Shown in pieces: positions 53,995 to 62,674 of a stretch of DNA of 64,000 nt. Source of the DNA: a bacterium (GTDB lineage: Bacteria > Auribacterota > UBA6266). The notes under the pieces were generated by a model, which saw nothing but the letters and a program-made list of their open reading frames with translations, made no database searches and had not been told where the DNA came from. The stretch spans positions 1,031,549-1,095,548 of the forward strand of contig JALOBK010000001.1 in NCBI GenBank assembly GCA_023228325.1. The letters run 5' to 3'. A program made the translations under genes and the position numbers. The stretch's first letter is position 1, and each line of letters starts with the position of its first letter.

Positions 53995-54685
53995 CTTTAC
54001 GGCCTTCCATGCTCTTGCCATCATGTGTTTTAAGTTCTTTTTTCAGTTCTTCGAGGGATTTCCCGATTTCATGGCATCCTTCTTTGTTGGGCAGGTCAAG
54101 TTCTATTTTTTCGACAAACCTGCTTACCGCTTCGAGGGTTTTATCATACTCGTCTATGCTTTCATGTATATTCTGGCGCATTGTTTCGATTGCTCCCAGC
54201 AGGTCTCTGAACTGGTCTGTTTTTCTTACGGACATTTTTTTTGACAGGTCTCCGTCTGCCATTATTTCAAGGTTGTTTCTCAGTCGTTTAAAAGGCCCGA
54301 AAATCCGGTGGGAGATTATCAGTCCCATGACCGCGCTTGCCATTATTACCGCTATATAGTATAAGGTTATCAGAACGGACATTTTTTTACAGTGCCGGGC
54401 CACATGGCCGCGCAGTTCATTCAGGGATATTTTTTGGTTGTCCAACAGGTTAAGTATTTTATCTTTTCCCGTTACGCTGGAATTGACAAGAAAAACCTCA
54501 GTTTTGCGGAGAGAATCAAGCTGATTTTGGAAATCAAGGGCTGACTGTTCCTCAAAATCATCGCCTAATCTGTAGATTAATATAAAACCGAGTCCGCCGA
54601 ATATCAATACGGGGATAATAAAAATCAGCATAAACCGAAACTGGATGTTCCAGTCCACAATCAGTTTTTTTCTCTGCAAAATCAT
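53987..54685 (-). CDS. HAMP-domain membrane protein without output domain
   Basis: This 232-residue protein has a first membrane helix (residues 16-38), a periplasmic region of about 65 residues, a second membrane helix (about 103-123), and then a HAMP linker (HRIFGPFKRLRNNLEIMADG, then LSKKMSVRKTDQF). After HAMP only about 65 helical residues follow, with no histidine-kinase, GGDEF or methyl-accepting domain. It looks like a sensor whose output partner is a separate protein, perhaps the coupled downstream product. The downstream helical tail may be a coiled-coil docking arm. Confidence 0.8.
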   Translation of the reverse strand: MILQRKKLIVDWNIQFRFMLIFIIPVLIFGGLGFILIYRLGDDFEEQSALDFQNQLDSLRKTEVFLVNSSVTGKDKILNLLDNQKISLNELRGHVARHCKKMSVLITLYYIAVIMASAVMGLIISHRIFGPFKRLRNNLEIMADGDLSKKMSVRKTDQFRDLLGAIETMRQNIHESIDEYDKTLEAVSRFVEKIELDLPNKEGCHEIGKSLEELKKELKTHDGKSMEGRKDA

Positions 54686-54772
54686 CCCCCCCGACCTTAT
54701 TGTAAATCATCTCAAAATATATATATCCGTGTCAAGAAATATCGTCGGTAAAATGCCGGGTTTATGTAATAA

Positions 54773-54802
54773 TTGACACTTCGGCTTTAAGTGTGTTATT
54801 TT
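54773..54802 (+). promoter_or_regulatory. Probable promoter of the tol-pal cluster
   Basis: TTGACA (54773-54778) is followed after 18 bases by TATTTT (54797-54802). It lies in the 195-base divergent gap between the HAMP gene and tolQ. The predicted start near 54809 leaves a leader of about 70 bases before tolQ. Confidence 0.4.
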
Positions 54803-54879
54803 GATTAGACTTTGAATGGTTTTTCCGGGTATTCAGTATATAATACCCCCTGAATATCCAACCTGAAAGGCTGTGTAAT

Positions 54880-55536
54880 TTGATAGTCTCGAAAATCGTA
54901 GGTTTAATAATATATTCCGCTCTTATCGGACTGTCCGTGTGGTCGTGGGCTGTTGCGATAAGGAAATGGCAGGAGTACCGGGTCCTTGACCGGGAAACCC
55001 GGCGTTTTAAGGATATGATAAAGAAAAACAGCGAATCCATACTCGAGCTTTTCAAAAGTTCTTTATCTCTGCCGCGCGTCCCGGTGGTTGCTGTTTATGA
55101 GGCTGCCTGCAGAGAGCTGGATTATTTTATACAACATCATGCTGAAGGAGGGCAGAACCGGCTTCCCAAGGTTGCCCTGGAACACATACATAACGCGATT
55201 TACAGAACTATAACAGATGAACTTGATAAATTGAACAGGTCGATGGCTGTGCTGGCGACCGCGATATCGTGCGGGCCTTTTTTGGGTCTTCTCGGCACTG
55301 TTTCGGGCATATTGCTTGTTTTTCAGAGGCTGGGAACACTGGGGAACGCCTCACTTTCAGTTGTTGCGCCCGGCGTATACCAGGCCCTCTTGACCACAGT
55401 TGCGGGATTGCTTGTAGCCATCCCCGCGGTGTTGTTTTATAATTATTATTCTTCCAGGAACCGCAAGGTGTCGACTGATATTGAAAATTTTGCCATGGAA
55501 TTGATGGCAGCCATAGAAAAACATTACTGCATCTAA
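54880..55536 (+). CDS. tolQ: TolQ-type proton channel protein
   Basis: This 218-residue protein of the MotA/TolQ/ExbB family has three membrane segments. It works with TolR and TolA to use the proton motive force for outer-membrane constriction. The conserved GPFLGLLGTVSGILLVFQRL and ALLTTVAGLLVAIPAVLFYN segments form the second and third helices. It starts at a TTG with AAAGG nine bases upstream. It heads a canonical tolQ-R-A-B-pal order. Confidence 0.9.
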   Translation: MIVSKIVGLIIYSALIGLSVWSWAVAIRKWQEYRVLDRETRRFKDMIKKNSESILELFKSSLSLPRVPVVAVYEAACRELDYFIQHHAEGGQNRLPKVALEHIHNAIYRTITDELDKLNRSMAVLATAISCGPFLGLLGTVSGILLVFQRLGTLGNASLSVVAPGVYQALLTTVAGLLVAIPAVLFYNYYSSRNRKVSTDIENFAMELMAAIEKHYCI

Positions 55537-55540
55537 TTTT

Positions 55541-55957
55541 ATGAAGACCTTTATCAAACAGAAGAACAATCAGGTTTACAGCGAACTTAATATCACCAAT
55601 CTTGTGGATGTCATGCTTGTTCTTTTAATCGTTTTTATTATCGTCGCTCCTATGATTGAACAGGGGATAGATGTGCGCCTGCCGGTCGCCTCTGACAAGA
55701 AGATGGAATCCAGGACCGCGCCTGTCATAGTCAGTGTTTCAAAGGAAGGCGAACTTTTTTTGAACAATGTGAAGGTTTCACTCGACAAACTTGAGAACAG
55801 GCTTGCCGTTATGGTGAATAACAATCCCGAACTGCCCGTTATTTTGAGGGCGGATAAGAAATTGACCTACGAAAGCGTTATAAAAATAATGGACAGAATA
55901 AGGAATGCGGGGGTAAACAATGTGGGCATGGCAACCGGTTCCGAAAATTATAATTAA
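55541..55957 (+). CDS. tolR: TolR/ExbD-type protein
   Basis: TolR is the stator partner of TolQ. It has 138 residues with a single membrane helix (VDVMLVLLIVFIIVAPM). D23 in NLVDVM lies at the position of the proton-carrying Asp of E. coli TolR. The periplasmic domain (QGIDVRLPVASDK, ending RIRNAGVNNVGMAT) is typical of the ExbD/TolR fold. It begins five bases after tolQ. Confidence 0.93.
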   Translation: MKTFIKQKNNQVYSELNITNLVDVMLVLLIVFIIVAPMIEQGIDVRLPVASDKKMESRTAPVIVSVSKEGELFLNNVKVSLDKLENRLAVMVNNNPELPVILRADKKLTYESVIKIMDRIRNAGVNNVGMATGSENYN

Positions 55958-55971
55958 AAGCTTCGGTAAAT

Positions 55972-56694
55972 ATGTATAAAAATTTGAAAAATTTCAGGTT
56001 TTCCCCTCATTGGATTTTTTCCATCGGCGTACATATATTTATATTCCTGACGCTGCTGGTCTTTTCGGCGGCTTCGTTTAAACGGTATTATCCCGCAAAG
56101 GTTCATCATGTAACTCTTATTAAAGACATCCCGTCATTAAAGAAAACCGAGCCTGCGGAAACAAAGAAAATTGAACCGAAAAATATTCAGAAGAAAGAAA
56201 TTGTTAAACCGGTTCCCCCAAAACCGAAAACGGAAGATACCGTAAAAAAAAATATATATTCGGCAAAGAAAGCCGAAATAAAGCCCAAACCCGAAAAAGC
56301 AAGGGAGTCTTTAAGGGAAAAACTCCGGAAAGAGCTTTCCTCCGCGGAGACAAAACCGTCCGAAGCGGAGAAAGCCAGGACTTCGGCCGTTATTGAACCG
56401 GATAATTTCCCTTACACATGGTATGACAGCCTGATAATGAGTAAAATAAGCGGTAAATGGGAGCAGCCGAGCGCGGCGTTGCTTCAAAAAGATTCCCTGT
56501 TTGCGGTAGTTTCTTTTAAGATAATGAAGGACGGGACAATTTCCGGGCTCGAGTTGAAGAAAAAGTCGGGATATCCGTCTCTTGATAAGTCTGTGATGAG
56601 CGCGGTTTCCGATTCTGTTCCGTTTCCCCCTTTGCCGGCTGAATTTGCCGAGGGGTTTCGCAGCGTAAACATCAGATTTGAGTTGACGAAGTAA
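55972..56694 (+). CDS. tolA: TolA/TonB-like energy transducer
   Basis: This 240-residue protein has one N-terminal membrane helix (FSIGVHIFIFLTLLVFSA), a proline and lysine-rich linker (about residues 55-140) that spans the periplasm, and a C-terminal TonB-like domain. That domain includes FAVVSFKIMKDGTISGLELK and PSLDKSVMSAVSDSVPFPPL. By position it is the TolA of the cluster, although the C-terminal domain is of TonB type, as in many non-proteobacterial systems. Confidence 0.88.
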   Translation: MYKNLKNFRFSPHWIFSIGVHIFIFLTLLVFSAASFKRYYPAKVHHVTLIKDIPSLKKTEPAETKKIEPKNIQKKEIVKPVPPKPKTEDTVKKNIYSAKKAEIKPKPEKARESLREKLRKELSSAETKPSEAEKARTSAVIEPDNFPYTWYDSLIMSKISGKWEQPSAALLQKDSLFAVVSFKIMKDGTISGLELKKKSGYPSLDKSVMSAVSDSVPFPPLPAEFAEGFRSVNIRFELTK

Positions 56695-56733
56695 GATTAT
56701 TATTTCTATATGTGAAGGACAATGGAGGCGGTG

Positions 56734-58002
56734 ATGTCAAAAACCTTAGGCTGGGTGTTGCTGGCTTGTTTTCTTTTTTCATGTGTTAAAACCGCGGAAA
56801 CCGCGGGAGTATATCTTCAGATAAGAAAACAGGCGGGGGAGAAAATTAAAATCGCCTTACCGGAAACAGGATCTGCCCCAAACAGCAAAATCGTCAAAAC
56901 AGTGTCTTCCGACCTTGAGCTTTCCGGTTATGCTGATATAATAAACAGGGAGTTTTCGAACGATACGTATAAGTCTGGGAAGCTGAATTTTCCCGAATGG
57001 GGCAGGGCCGGCACGGAAGTGCTTGTGACTATTGAAACGACGGAATCCGGAGAGAATGTAACCGCCGAGGCCAGAATGTTTATTGTCGCGGAAGGGAAAA
57101 ATATTTTTGCCAAAAGATATCAGGGCCCGTCCAGCCGGCTGGACGGCATTTCCCATGCTGTCTCATCCGATATCCTTAAAACTCTTACAGGCGAAAAAGG
57201 TATTTCAACCACGCGAATAGCTTTTGTTTCCAACAGGACGGGAATAAAAAAAATATATATAATGGACTATGACGGAAAAAACTGGAGAAAAATCAGCGGT
57301 GATAATTGCCTTGAATTATCGCCCGGGTGGTCCCCTGACGGGGATAATCTCATATATACATCATACAGGCTTGGTTATCCTGATGTGTATATGCAGAATC
57401 TGACAAGCGGCGCGCGCAGAAAATTAGCCGCTTTTGCCGGTCTTAACGCGTTCGCCTCCTTTTCGCCGGACGGGAGCGGCATTGCGCTTGTTTTGAGCAA
57501 AGACGGCAACCCGGAATTGTATGTAATGAAGGTTGACGGTTCTTCGCTTAAAAGGATGACGAAAACCAGAGCGGCGGAAAGCTCTCCCTGCTGGTCGCCG
57601 GACGGGAAAAAAATCGCTTTTGTTTCTGACAGGAGCGGAGGCCCCCAGGTATATTCGATAAATGCTTCCGGAGGGGAATTTGAAAGGATGACCCTGAGCG
57701 GTTCATATAATACATCTCCCTGCTGGTCGCCGGACGGGAAATGGATAGCATTTTCGTCCAAATTGAACGGGAGGTTCCAAATCTGCCTTTCGGATGTTAA
57801 AACCAAAGAGATAATACGCGTGTCGGACGGGCGATTTGATGATGATGACCCGTCCTGGGCTCCGGACAGCAGGCATATTGTTTTCAAAAGAACGAAAAAT
57901 TATCTTTCGGATTTATATGTTGTTGACATAGCCGATGGTAAATTAGTACAAATAACCAGCGACAGGTTTGATGAAGAATTTCCGGCCTGGTCGCCGGAAT
58001 AA
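56734..58002 (+). CDS. tolB: Tol-Pal system protein TolB
   Basis: TolB is a periplasmic six-bladed beta-propeller linking Pal to TolA. The protein is about 422 residues with a signal peptide (GWVLLACFLFSC) and an N-terminal domain, followed by repeated propeller motifs with the sequence SPCWSPDGKKIAFVSDRSGG and close variants. GGAGG five bases before the ATG at 56734 fixes the start over an ATG at 56722. Near-identical SPxWSPDGK repeats recur about every 40-45 residues. Confidence 0.93.
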   Translation: MSKTLGWVLLACFLFSCVKTAETAGVYLQIRKQAGEKIKIALPETGSAPNSKIVKTVSSDLELSGYADIINREFSNDTYKSGKLNFPEWGRAGTEVLVTIETTESGENVTAEARMFIVAEGKNIFAKRYQGPSSRLDGISHAVSSDILKTLTGEKGISTTRIAFVSNRTGIKKIYIMDYDGKNWRKISGDNCLELSPGWSPDGDNLIYTSYRLGYPDVYMQNLTSGARRKLAAFAGLNAFASFSPDGSGIALVLSKDGNPELYVMKVDGSSLKRMTKTRAAESSPCWSPDGKKIAFVSDRSGGPQVYSINASGGEFERMTLSGSYNTSPCWSPDGKWIAFSSKLNGRFQICLSDVKTKEIIRVSDGRFDDDDPSWAPDSRHIVFKRTKNYLSDLYVVDIADGKLVQITSDRFDEEFPAWSPE

Positions 58003-58005
58003 AAC

Positions 58006-58080
58006 AGTTTAATAGATAAGTAGTCCGGCAGTAAAAAGAATAAAATGTAAAAATAGTCGAAGCTGCCGGACTATTAAACT
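58006..58080 (+). other. Large hairpin between tolB and pal
   Basis: TAGTCCGGCAG (58021-58031) pairs with CTGCCGGACTA (58063-58073) over a 31-base AT-rich loop. The flanking AGTTTAA (58006-58012) pairs with TTAAACT (58074-58080), giving a bulged stem of 18 pairs in all. No T run follows, so it is not a normal terminator. It may separately stabilise or tune the downstream pal mRNA. Confidence 0.65.
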
Positions 58081-58100
58081 AAAATCGGGGAGGTAAAGAA

Positions 58101-58634
58101 ATGAAAAAGGGAAATGGCGTGCTGATATATCTGGTTCTGGGTATTTTTGTTGTAACCTGTTTTGGTTGCGCCGGAAAGAAAAAATCTTCCAGAGACGCTC
58201 TGCTTGCCGCAGAAAGAGATGCGGCTTTGAGTTTTGAAGATATTGCTTTGACCGACGCGCCCGACATGAGCAGGTTTAAAGAGCCTTCCCCGACATTGAA
58301 AAATGTTTTTAAGGATGTTTATTTCCAGTATGACAGCTCCGTAATACAGGAAGACCAGCGGAATACGCTTGAAAACATCGCTTCCTGGATGAAAAATCAT
58401 CCGAGAGCCGCGATACTGGTCGAAGGCCATTGCGATGAGCGCGGTTCGAACGAGTATAACCTTGCTCTTGGAGAACAAAGAGCGTTAGGGGTGCGCAGAT
58501 ACATGGTTACTTTAGGGGTGTCTTCAAGCCGTATGCATACAGTATCATATGGGGAAGAAAAACCCGCGGTTTCCGGGCATGATGAGGAAGCATGGAAATT
58601 TAACAGAAGGGCTCATTTCCTTCTTGCCGAATAA
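58101..58634 (+). CDS. pal: Peptidoglycan-associated lipoprotein Pal
   Basis: Pal is an outer-membrane lipoprotein that binds peptidoglycan and TolB. The 177-residue protein has a signal peptide ending in CFGC (a weak lipobox) and a C-terminal OmpA domain from about residue 70. Key segments are VYFQYDSSVI, VEGHCDERGSNEYN and LALGEQRALGVRRYM, which include the Asp and Arg that hold diaminopimelate. It follows the tolB hairpin and has a GGGGAGG ribosome binding site. Confidence 0.95.
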   Translation: MKKGNGVLIYLVLGIFVVTCFGCAGKKKSSRDALLAAERDAALSFEDIALTDAPDMSRFKEPSPTLKNVFKDVYFQYDSSVIQEDQRNTLENIASWMKNHPRAAILVEGHCDERGSNEYNLALGEQRALGVRRYMVTLGVSSSRMHTVSYGEEKPAVSGHDEEAWKFNRRAHFLLAE

Positions 58635-58655
58635 AATCCGCTTTTACGGGGGACA

Positions 58656-59249
58656 ATGAAACGTTTTAACCTGTTAAGAGTTTTTATCTTATGCCTGTTT
58701 TGTATGGCAGGTTTTCCCGGTGTATATACGGACGCCGCCAGAAATTCTTTGACTGCGGAGGAAGTTCAGGCAAGGCTTGGAGAAGAAATAGGTTCGATAA
58801 ACAGGAAGATAATAAACTTAGAGGAAATCATCGGCCTTTTAAATGAAAGGGCGGATATTTCAGCGGCCAAAAGTTCAGATTCGGAAACCGGACTTAAAGA
58901 TTCCCTGAAAAAGATTGCTGATGAAGTTATTGCGTTGAAAAAAGAAGTAGAAAAGCTCAACCTTCTGTATTCGGGCCTCGAAAAAGAGCTGGATGACAAA
59001 ATCAATGCTGTTATAGATGAAGTGGCGTCCGAAAATGAAGAGATAAGAAAGGAAATAAAAGCGATAAAAACAGCGAAAGGGTTTCGGGCCGGTTCAACAG
59101 GAGATGCGCATATTGTTAAAAGCGGAGAAACACTTTCGGCTATCGCCAAATTATACGGGGTCACGATAGTATCTTTAATGGAAGCAAATAACATGGATGA
59201 CCCCAATATGATAAAAATAGGGGACGAATTGATAATCCCCGGACAATAA
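58656..59249 (+). CDS. Secreted coiled-coil protein with C-terminal LysM domain
   Basis: This 197-residue protein has a signal peptide (residues 1-27), a helical coiled-coil region with heptads (about 35-145, for example VIALKKEVEKLNLLYSGLEK), and a LysM domain at the C-terminus (HIVKSGETLSAIAKLYGVTI, then ANNMDDPNMIKIGDELIIPG). It occupies the place where proteobacteria carry ybgF/cpoB, another coiled-coil periplasmic partner of the Tol system. It may therefore link the Tol machine to peptidoglycan. That functional equivalence is inferred. Confidence 0.88.
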   Translation: MKRFNLLRVFILCLFCMAGFPGVYTDAARNSLTAEEVQARLGEEIGSINRKIINLEEIIGLLNERADISAAKSSDSETGLKDSLKKIADEVIALKKEVEKLNLLYSGLEKELDDKINAVIDEVASENEEIRKEIKAIKTAKGFRAGSTGDAHIVKSGETLSAIAKLYGVTIVSLMEANNMDDPNMIKIGDELIIPGQ

Positions 59250-59262
59250 TTCCGGAGTTGTT

Positions 59263-59874
59263 ATGAAAATAGGGGTTTTAGGCTCAGGAAAAGGATCAAA
59301 TTTCCAGGCAATTGTTGATGCTGTCAAAAACGGGAAGCTCAAAGGCGTGGAAATCGCGGTTGTTATAAGCGACGTGAAGGATGCTTATATACTGAAAAGG
59401 GCCCGGGAAAACAATATTAAGGCGTTCTATATAGATGCCGCTCCCTATAAAACCAAACTGGACGGCGAGGCTGAAAAAAAATATATAAACCGCCTTCGGG
59501 ATAACGGTGTTGAATTAGTGGTGCTCGCGGGTTTTATGAGAATGGTCAAGGGCGCCATTCTCGAAGCTTTTCCCGGAAAAATAATCAATGTCCATCCGGC
59601 TTTGCTTCCTTCTTTTCCCGGTTTGGAGTCATGGAAACAGGCGGTTGAATACGGGGTGAAAGTCAGCGGCTGCACGGTTCATTTTGTGGATCGGGGAATG
59701 GATACAGGACCGATTATTGAACAGGCTGTTGTGCATCTGGAAGATGGCGATACCCCTGAAAGCCTGCACAGAAAAATACAGGATGAGGAACATAAAGCGC
59801 TTCCTCACGCAATCAGCCTTATAAGAGACGGCAGAATACGGTTCGACGGAAGGAAAACAGTCATTTCCCGATGA
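59263..59874 (+). CDS. purN: Phosphoribosylglycinamide formyltransferase
   Basis: PurN transfers a formyl group from 10-formyl-THF to GAR in purine synthesis. The 203-residue protein begins MKIGVLGSGKGSNFQAIVDA. The catalytic Asn and His lie in IINVHPALLPSFPG, and the catalytic Asp in VDRGMDTGPIIEQA. It is 14 bases downstream of the LysM gene. Its 3' end overlaps the convergent Mur ligase gene by 14 bases. Confidence 0.95.
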   Translation: MKIGVLGSGKGSNFQAIVDAVKNGKLKGVEIAVVISDVKDAYILKRARENNIKAFYIDAAPYKTKLDGEAEKKYINRLRDNGVELVVLAGFMRMVKGAILEAFPGKIINVHPALLPSFPGLESWKQAVEYGVKVSGCTVHFVDRGMDTGPIIEQAVVHLEDGDTPESLHRKIQDEEHKALPHAISLIRDGRIRFDGRKTVISR

Positions 59875-61204
59875 ATTCCGCCATGGCGTCCGCAATTTCC
59901 GTAAGAGATGAATCTCTGGCTCCCATTATTACTATGGCGGTCGGTTTCCCGGAAGTTTTTATTTTAGAAAATATATTTTTTCTTGTTGCCGCCGCGCACT
60001 TGACCCCTTTGCCGGATATCTCCTTTGCCAGATCATCCGATGATACATTTTTCGATACGGTGCCGCCCGAATAATATATGGGCAGAATATACAATTCGTC
60101 TGTTTTTCTGAGATTGGAGCAAAAAGCAGATACCAGTTCTCTGAACAGAAGTTTTGTGGGGCCGTATCCGTGCGGCTGAAAAATCACGACCAGTTTTTCA
60201 TAATAAGGGGTAAGGCTCTTGATGGAATGCTTTATTTTATCGGGGTTATGCGCAAAATCATCGTAAATGTCCGTGTTTTTTGCGGAGCCGATTTTTTCAA
60301 GCCGCCTCTTTATGCCGGGAAAAGAAGGGATGACATCGGCGCAGTCTTCCGCCGGGATTCCGTATAATTCGGCTGTTTTCAATGCCGCAAGCGTGTTTAA
60401 AATATTATGCTCTCCCGGGATATTAATCATTATCGGGATGCCTTTATATTCGATAAGCGATCCGTTCCTGCTTTTTTTTATGGTTTTATAATCTGAAGGG
60501 TTGTCGAATATGACTTTGCGCAGGTTTTTCCCTTCGATGGTTATATTTACCGAAGAGGAGTGCACCAAATCTTTTTTTATATTCGATGAAAAACTTTCAA
60601 ATTGCTGAAGAAGCTCGGCCATTTCCATATGATCGTTGGATATATTGAGGATAATGCCTGTTTCGGGGCTGTAATTGGTTAAAGAACCGTCGCTTTCGTC
60701 TGCTTCCAGTATCAGCAGGGGATAACTGCCCGAATGGTACTGCGTTCCCCCGGACAGCCTTGCCCCGGAGATGAAAGATACATCCTTTCCCCGTTTTTTC
60801 ATTATGTGAAAAAGTATTCCCGCTGTTGTGGATTTTCCGCTTGTTCCCGCTACTGCTATTGAAGGAATGGACGAACTCAGCATCGCGAGCATCTCCGCCC
60901 TGTGGACAAGCTGGATTTTATTGTCTTTTGCCTGTTTGAAATCCGGAACGGAATATTCGACTGCCTGTGAATAAACAGCCATATCATAATACGGTTTTTT
61001 TGAAGCAAAACTCCCGTCCTGGGGGAAAAGTTCGACGCCTTTCTCCAGAAGTTCTTTTTTTGTATCTCCCGCCTGATTCTTATCGAACAGCCTGTCCGAA
61101 CCCGAGATATAATTCCCTCTTTCTTTTAAGAAACAGGCCAGCGGAAACATGCCGCTTCCCGCGATGCCGATAAAATGGATTTTTTTATTCTTGAGCGTGC
61201 GCAT
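59861..61204 (-). CDS. MurC/Mpl-like Mur ligase
   Basis: This 447-residue Mur ligase joins an amino acid or peptide to UDP-MurNAc in wall synthesis or recycling. The N-terminal Rossmann segment IHFIGIAGSGM is typical of MurC. The P-loop is AGTSGKST at about 119-126, and the central domain shows EADESDGSL. The C-terminal domain has DIYDDFAHNPDKI and QPHGYGPTKLLF. Whether it is the main MurC or an Mpl-type recycling ligase cannot be decided here. It starts one base after the end of the adjacent small gene. Confidence 0.88.
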   Translation of the reverse strand: MRTLKNKKIHFIGIAGSGMFPLACFLKERGNYISGSDRLFDKNQAGDTKKELLEKGVELFPQDGSFASKKPYYDMAVYSQAVEYSVPDFKQAKDNKIQLVHRAEMLAMLSSSIPSIAVAGTSGKSTTAGILFHIMKKRGKDVSFISGARLSGGTQYHSGSYPLLILEADESDGSLTNYSPETGIILNISNDHMEMAELLQQFESFSSNIKKDLVHSSSVNITIEGKNLRKVIFDNPSDYKTIKKSRNGSLIEYKGIPIMINIPGEHNILNTLAALKTAELYGIPAEDCADVIPSFPGIKRRLEKIGSAKNTDIYDDFAHNPDKIKHSIKSLTPYYEKLVVIFQPHGYGPTKLLFRELVSAFCSNLRKTDELYILPIYYSGGTVSKNVSSDDLAKEISGKGVKCAAATRKNIFSKIKTSGKPTAIVIMGARDSSLTEIADAMAEFIGK

Positions 61205-61761
61205 TAATTGAAACCGGCGGCTTCTTTTGCCCTGTTAATCAATTCTTCGCCCGGATTAAATCCTTTTGGAAAAAAATCCATTACATAGTTTTGGGGGTTT
61301 CCCATGAAGATTATCGCGTACTTGAATTGCACAGTGTCATCATAGAAGAAATATGCGGTAAAGGTATGGATCCCGTTAAAAGTGAAGCCCGTGACATAAC
61401 TTGACCTGTAATCGGGTTTTTTTGAGATTTTAAAGGCGCCGACGATTCTTTCTATGCTGTCGATAAGAACGGCTTTTGAAGAGCCGCAGTCAACGCCGTC
61501 TTTTGTTTTTATTTTGAAGTCTATGACCAACGCCCTGACCTTCTGCGAATTAAACCCGCCGACGGAGGGCCATTTAAGCCCCGGGAAACTGGTCTGCTTT
61601 TTTATGGATTTGATTTGGATTGTTTTATTCTCCGATGTACCGTTCGGGGAAGAAGAGAGTTGGGAGCTTTTTTTCAGTTTATCCAGGTTGGAAGCCCCGG
61701 CGTTTAAGTATCCGGCCAAAGCCGCTAAAGCGACAAACCATAAAACAGATATCTTTCTCAC
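61204..61761 (-). CDS. Secreted protein of unknown function
   Basis: The product has about 185 residues when started at the GTG at 61761, which encodes a signal peptide (MRKISVLWFVALAALAGYLN). The open frame reaches 61809, but the longer version would place polar residues before the signal. The mature part contains two short conserved-looking stretches (GFTFNGIHTFTAYFFYDD and ALIIDFKIKTKDG-like) but no family I recognise. It overlaps the Mur ligase gene by one base, so the two are coupled. Confidence 0.65.
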   Translation of the reverse strand: MRKISVLWFVALAALAGYLNAGASNLDKLKKSSQLSSSPNGTSENKTIQIKSIKKQTSFPGLKWPSVGGFNSQKVRALVIDFKIKTKDGVDCGSSKAVLIDSIERIVGAFKISKKPDYRSSYVTGFTFNGIHTFTAYFFYDDTVQFKYAIIFMGNPQNYVMDFFPKGFNPGEELINRAKEAAGFN

Positions 61762-61896
61762 CGCCGCACACCTTTCATCGCAATCAAATTTATAATAGAT
61801 ATTAAACAAAAAACAGAGGCTTTGTTAAGTGTTAATTTTAATTTGTGATATAATTTCAGGTTAAGCCGGTTTTTTGTGCCGGATTGGAGATATACT

Positions 61897-62367
61897 TTGA
61901 GAATAGGCGTAATAGGAGGCTCGTCCTGCAGCGGTGAGGATGCCGCGCTTGCCGGGGAAACAGGCCGGATTATCGCTTTGCAAAAACATATATTGATATG
62001 CGGCGGTATGGGCGGCGTTATGGAAGCGGCGTGCGAAGGGGCATTCAAAAACGGCGGGATAACGGTCGGAATACTTCCCGGCGAAGACAAAAAAGGTTCT
62101 AACAAATACCTGACAGTGGCGCTTCCTACGGGAATAGGCGCGGCGAGAAATATATTTGTAGTGAAAATGTGCGATGCCCTTATAGCTATAGGCGGCTGGT
62201 ACGGGACATTATCGGAAATAGCGTTTGCATTGAACATCGGCAGGCCTGTGGTCGGTCTTAATACATGGAAGTGCAGTATTAAAGGCAGAGAGGCGGATCT
62301 GATAACGGCGGTAGCGCCCGGTGAAGCTGTTGAAAAAGCCGTAAAAGCAGTTTCAGGGCCGCGCTGA
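61897..62367 (+). CDS. TIGR00725 / SLOG-family protein (LOG-like)
   Basis: This is a small Rossmann-like SLOG-superfamily protein of about 156 residues. Family motifs are RIGVIGGSSC, ICGGMGGVMEAACEGA (the GGMGGVMEA nucleotide-binding loop) and LIAIGGWYGTLSEIAFAL (GGxGTxxE). Relatives include the lysine decarboxylase-like/LOG phosphoribohydrolases that cleave nucleotide-type substrates. The TTG at 61897 with GGAGA seven bases upstream is preferred to a GTG at 61876. It is followed by a small zinc protein. Confidence 0.87.
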   Translation: MRIGVIGGSSCSGEDAALAGETGRIIALQKHILICGGMGGVMEAACEGAFKNGGITVGILPGEDKKGSNKYLTVALPTGIGAARNIFVVKMCDALIAIGGWYGTLSEIAFALNIGRPVVGLNTWKCSIKGREADLITAVAPGEAVEKAVKAVSGPR

Positions 62368-62374
62368 TAAAATT

Positions 62375-62674
62375 ATGAGAGCCGCAGCCGATATTTATAT
62401 TTGCGACGGGTGCTTGAAAGAGATCCGGAAAGGCGATTTAAGGTATTGCGTTAAAATCGAAGGTGTCTGCGCTCCCGATTGTGTTCAACAGGAAAACAGC
62501 GCGGATATAAAGGAAGAAATAAATAGTTTGATTGAGCAGATGAAGGATATGCCGGAACAGGAGCTGGTCAGGCAGGTGTATTCGGAACGGTATTATGATT
62601 TATGCCCGGGATGCTATAAAACTTTTTTTGACGGTCCGCTGAGAAGCATAAATGAGAAAAATAATAATAGATGA
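62375..62674 (+). CDS. Small zinc-ribbon-like hypothetical protein
   Basis: This 99-residue protein has paired cysteines at the N-terminus (CDGC, then C and C at about residues 25 and 33) and a second CPGC pair near residue 76. It is charged in between, with helical sequence. The pattern suggests a structural zinc site that could bind nucleic acid or protein. No family is recognised. It overlaps the downstream TonB-like gene by 23 bases. Confidence 0.6.
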   Translation: MRAAADIYICDGCLKEIRKGDLRYCVKIEGVCAPDCVQQENSADIKEEINSLIEQMKDMPEQELVRQVYSERYYDLCPGCYKTFFDGPLRSINEKNNNR

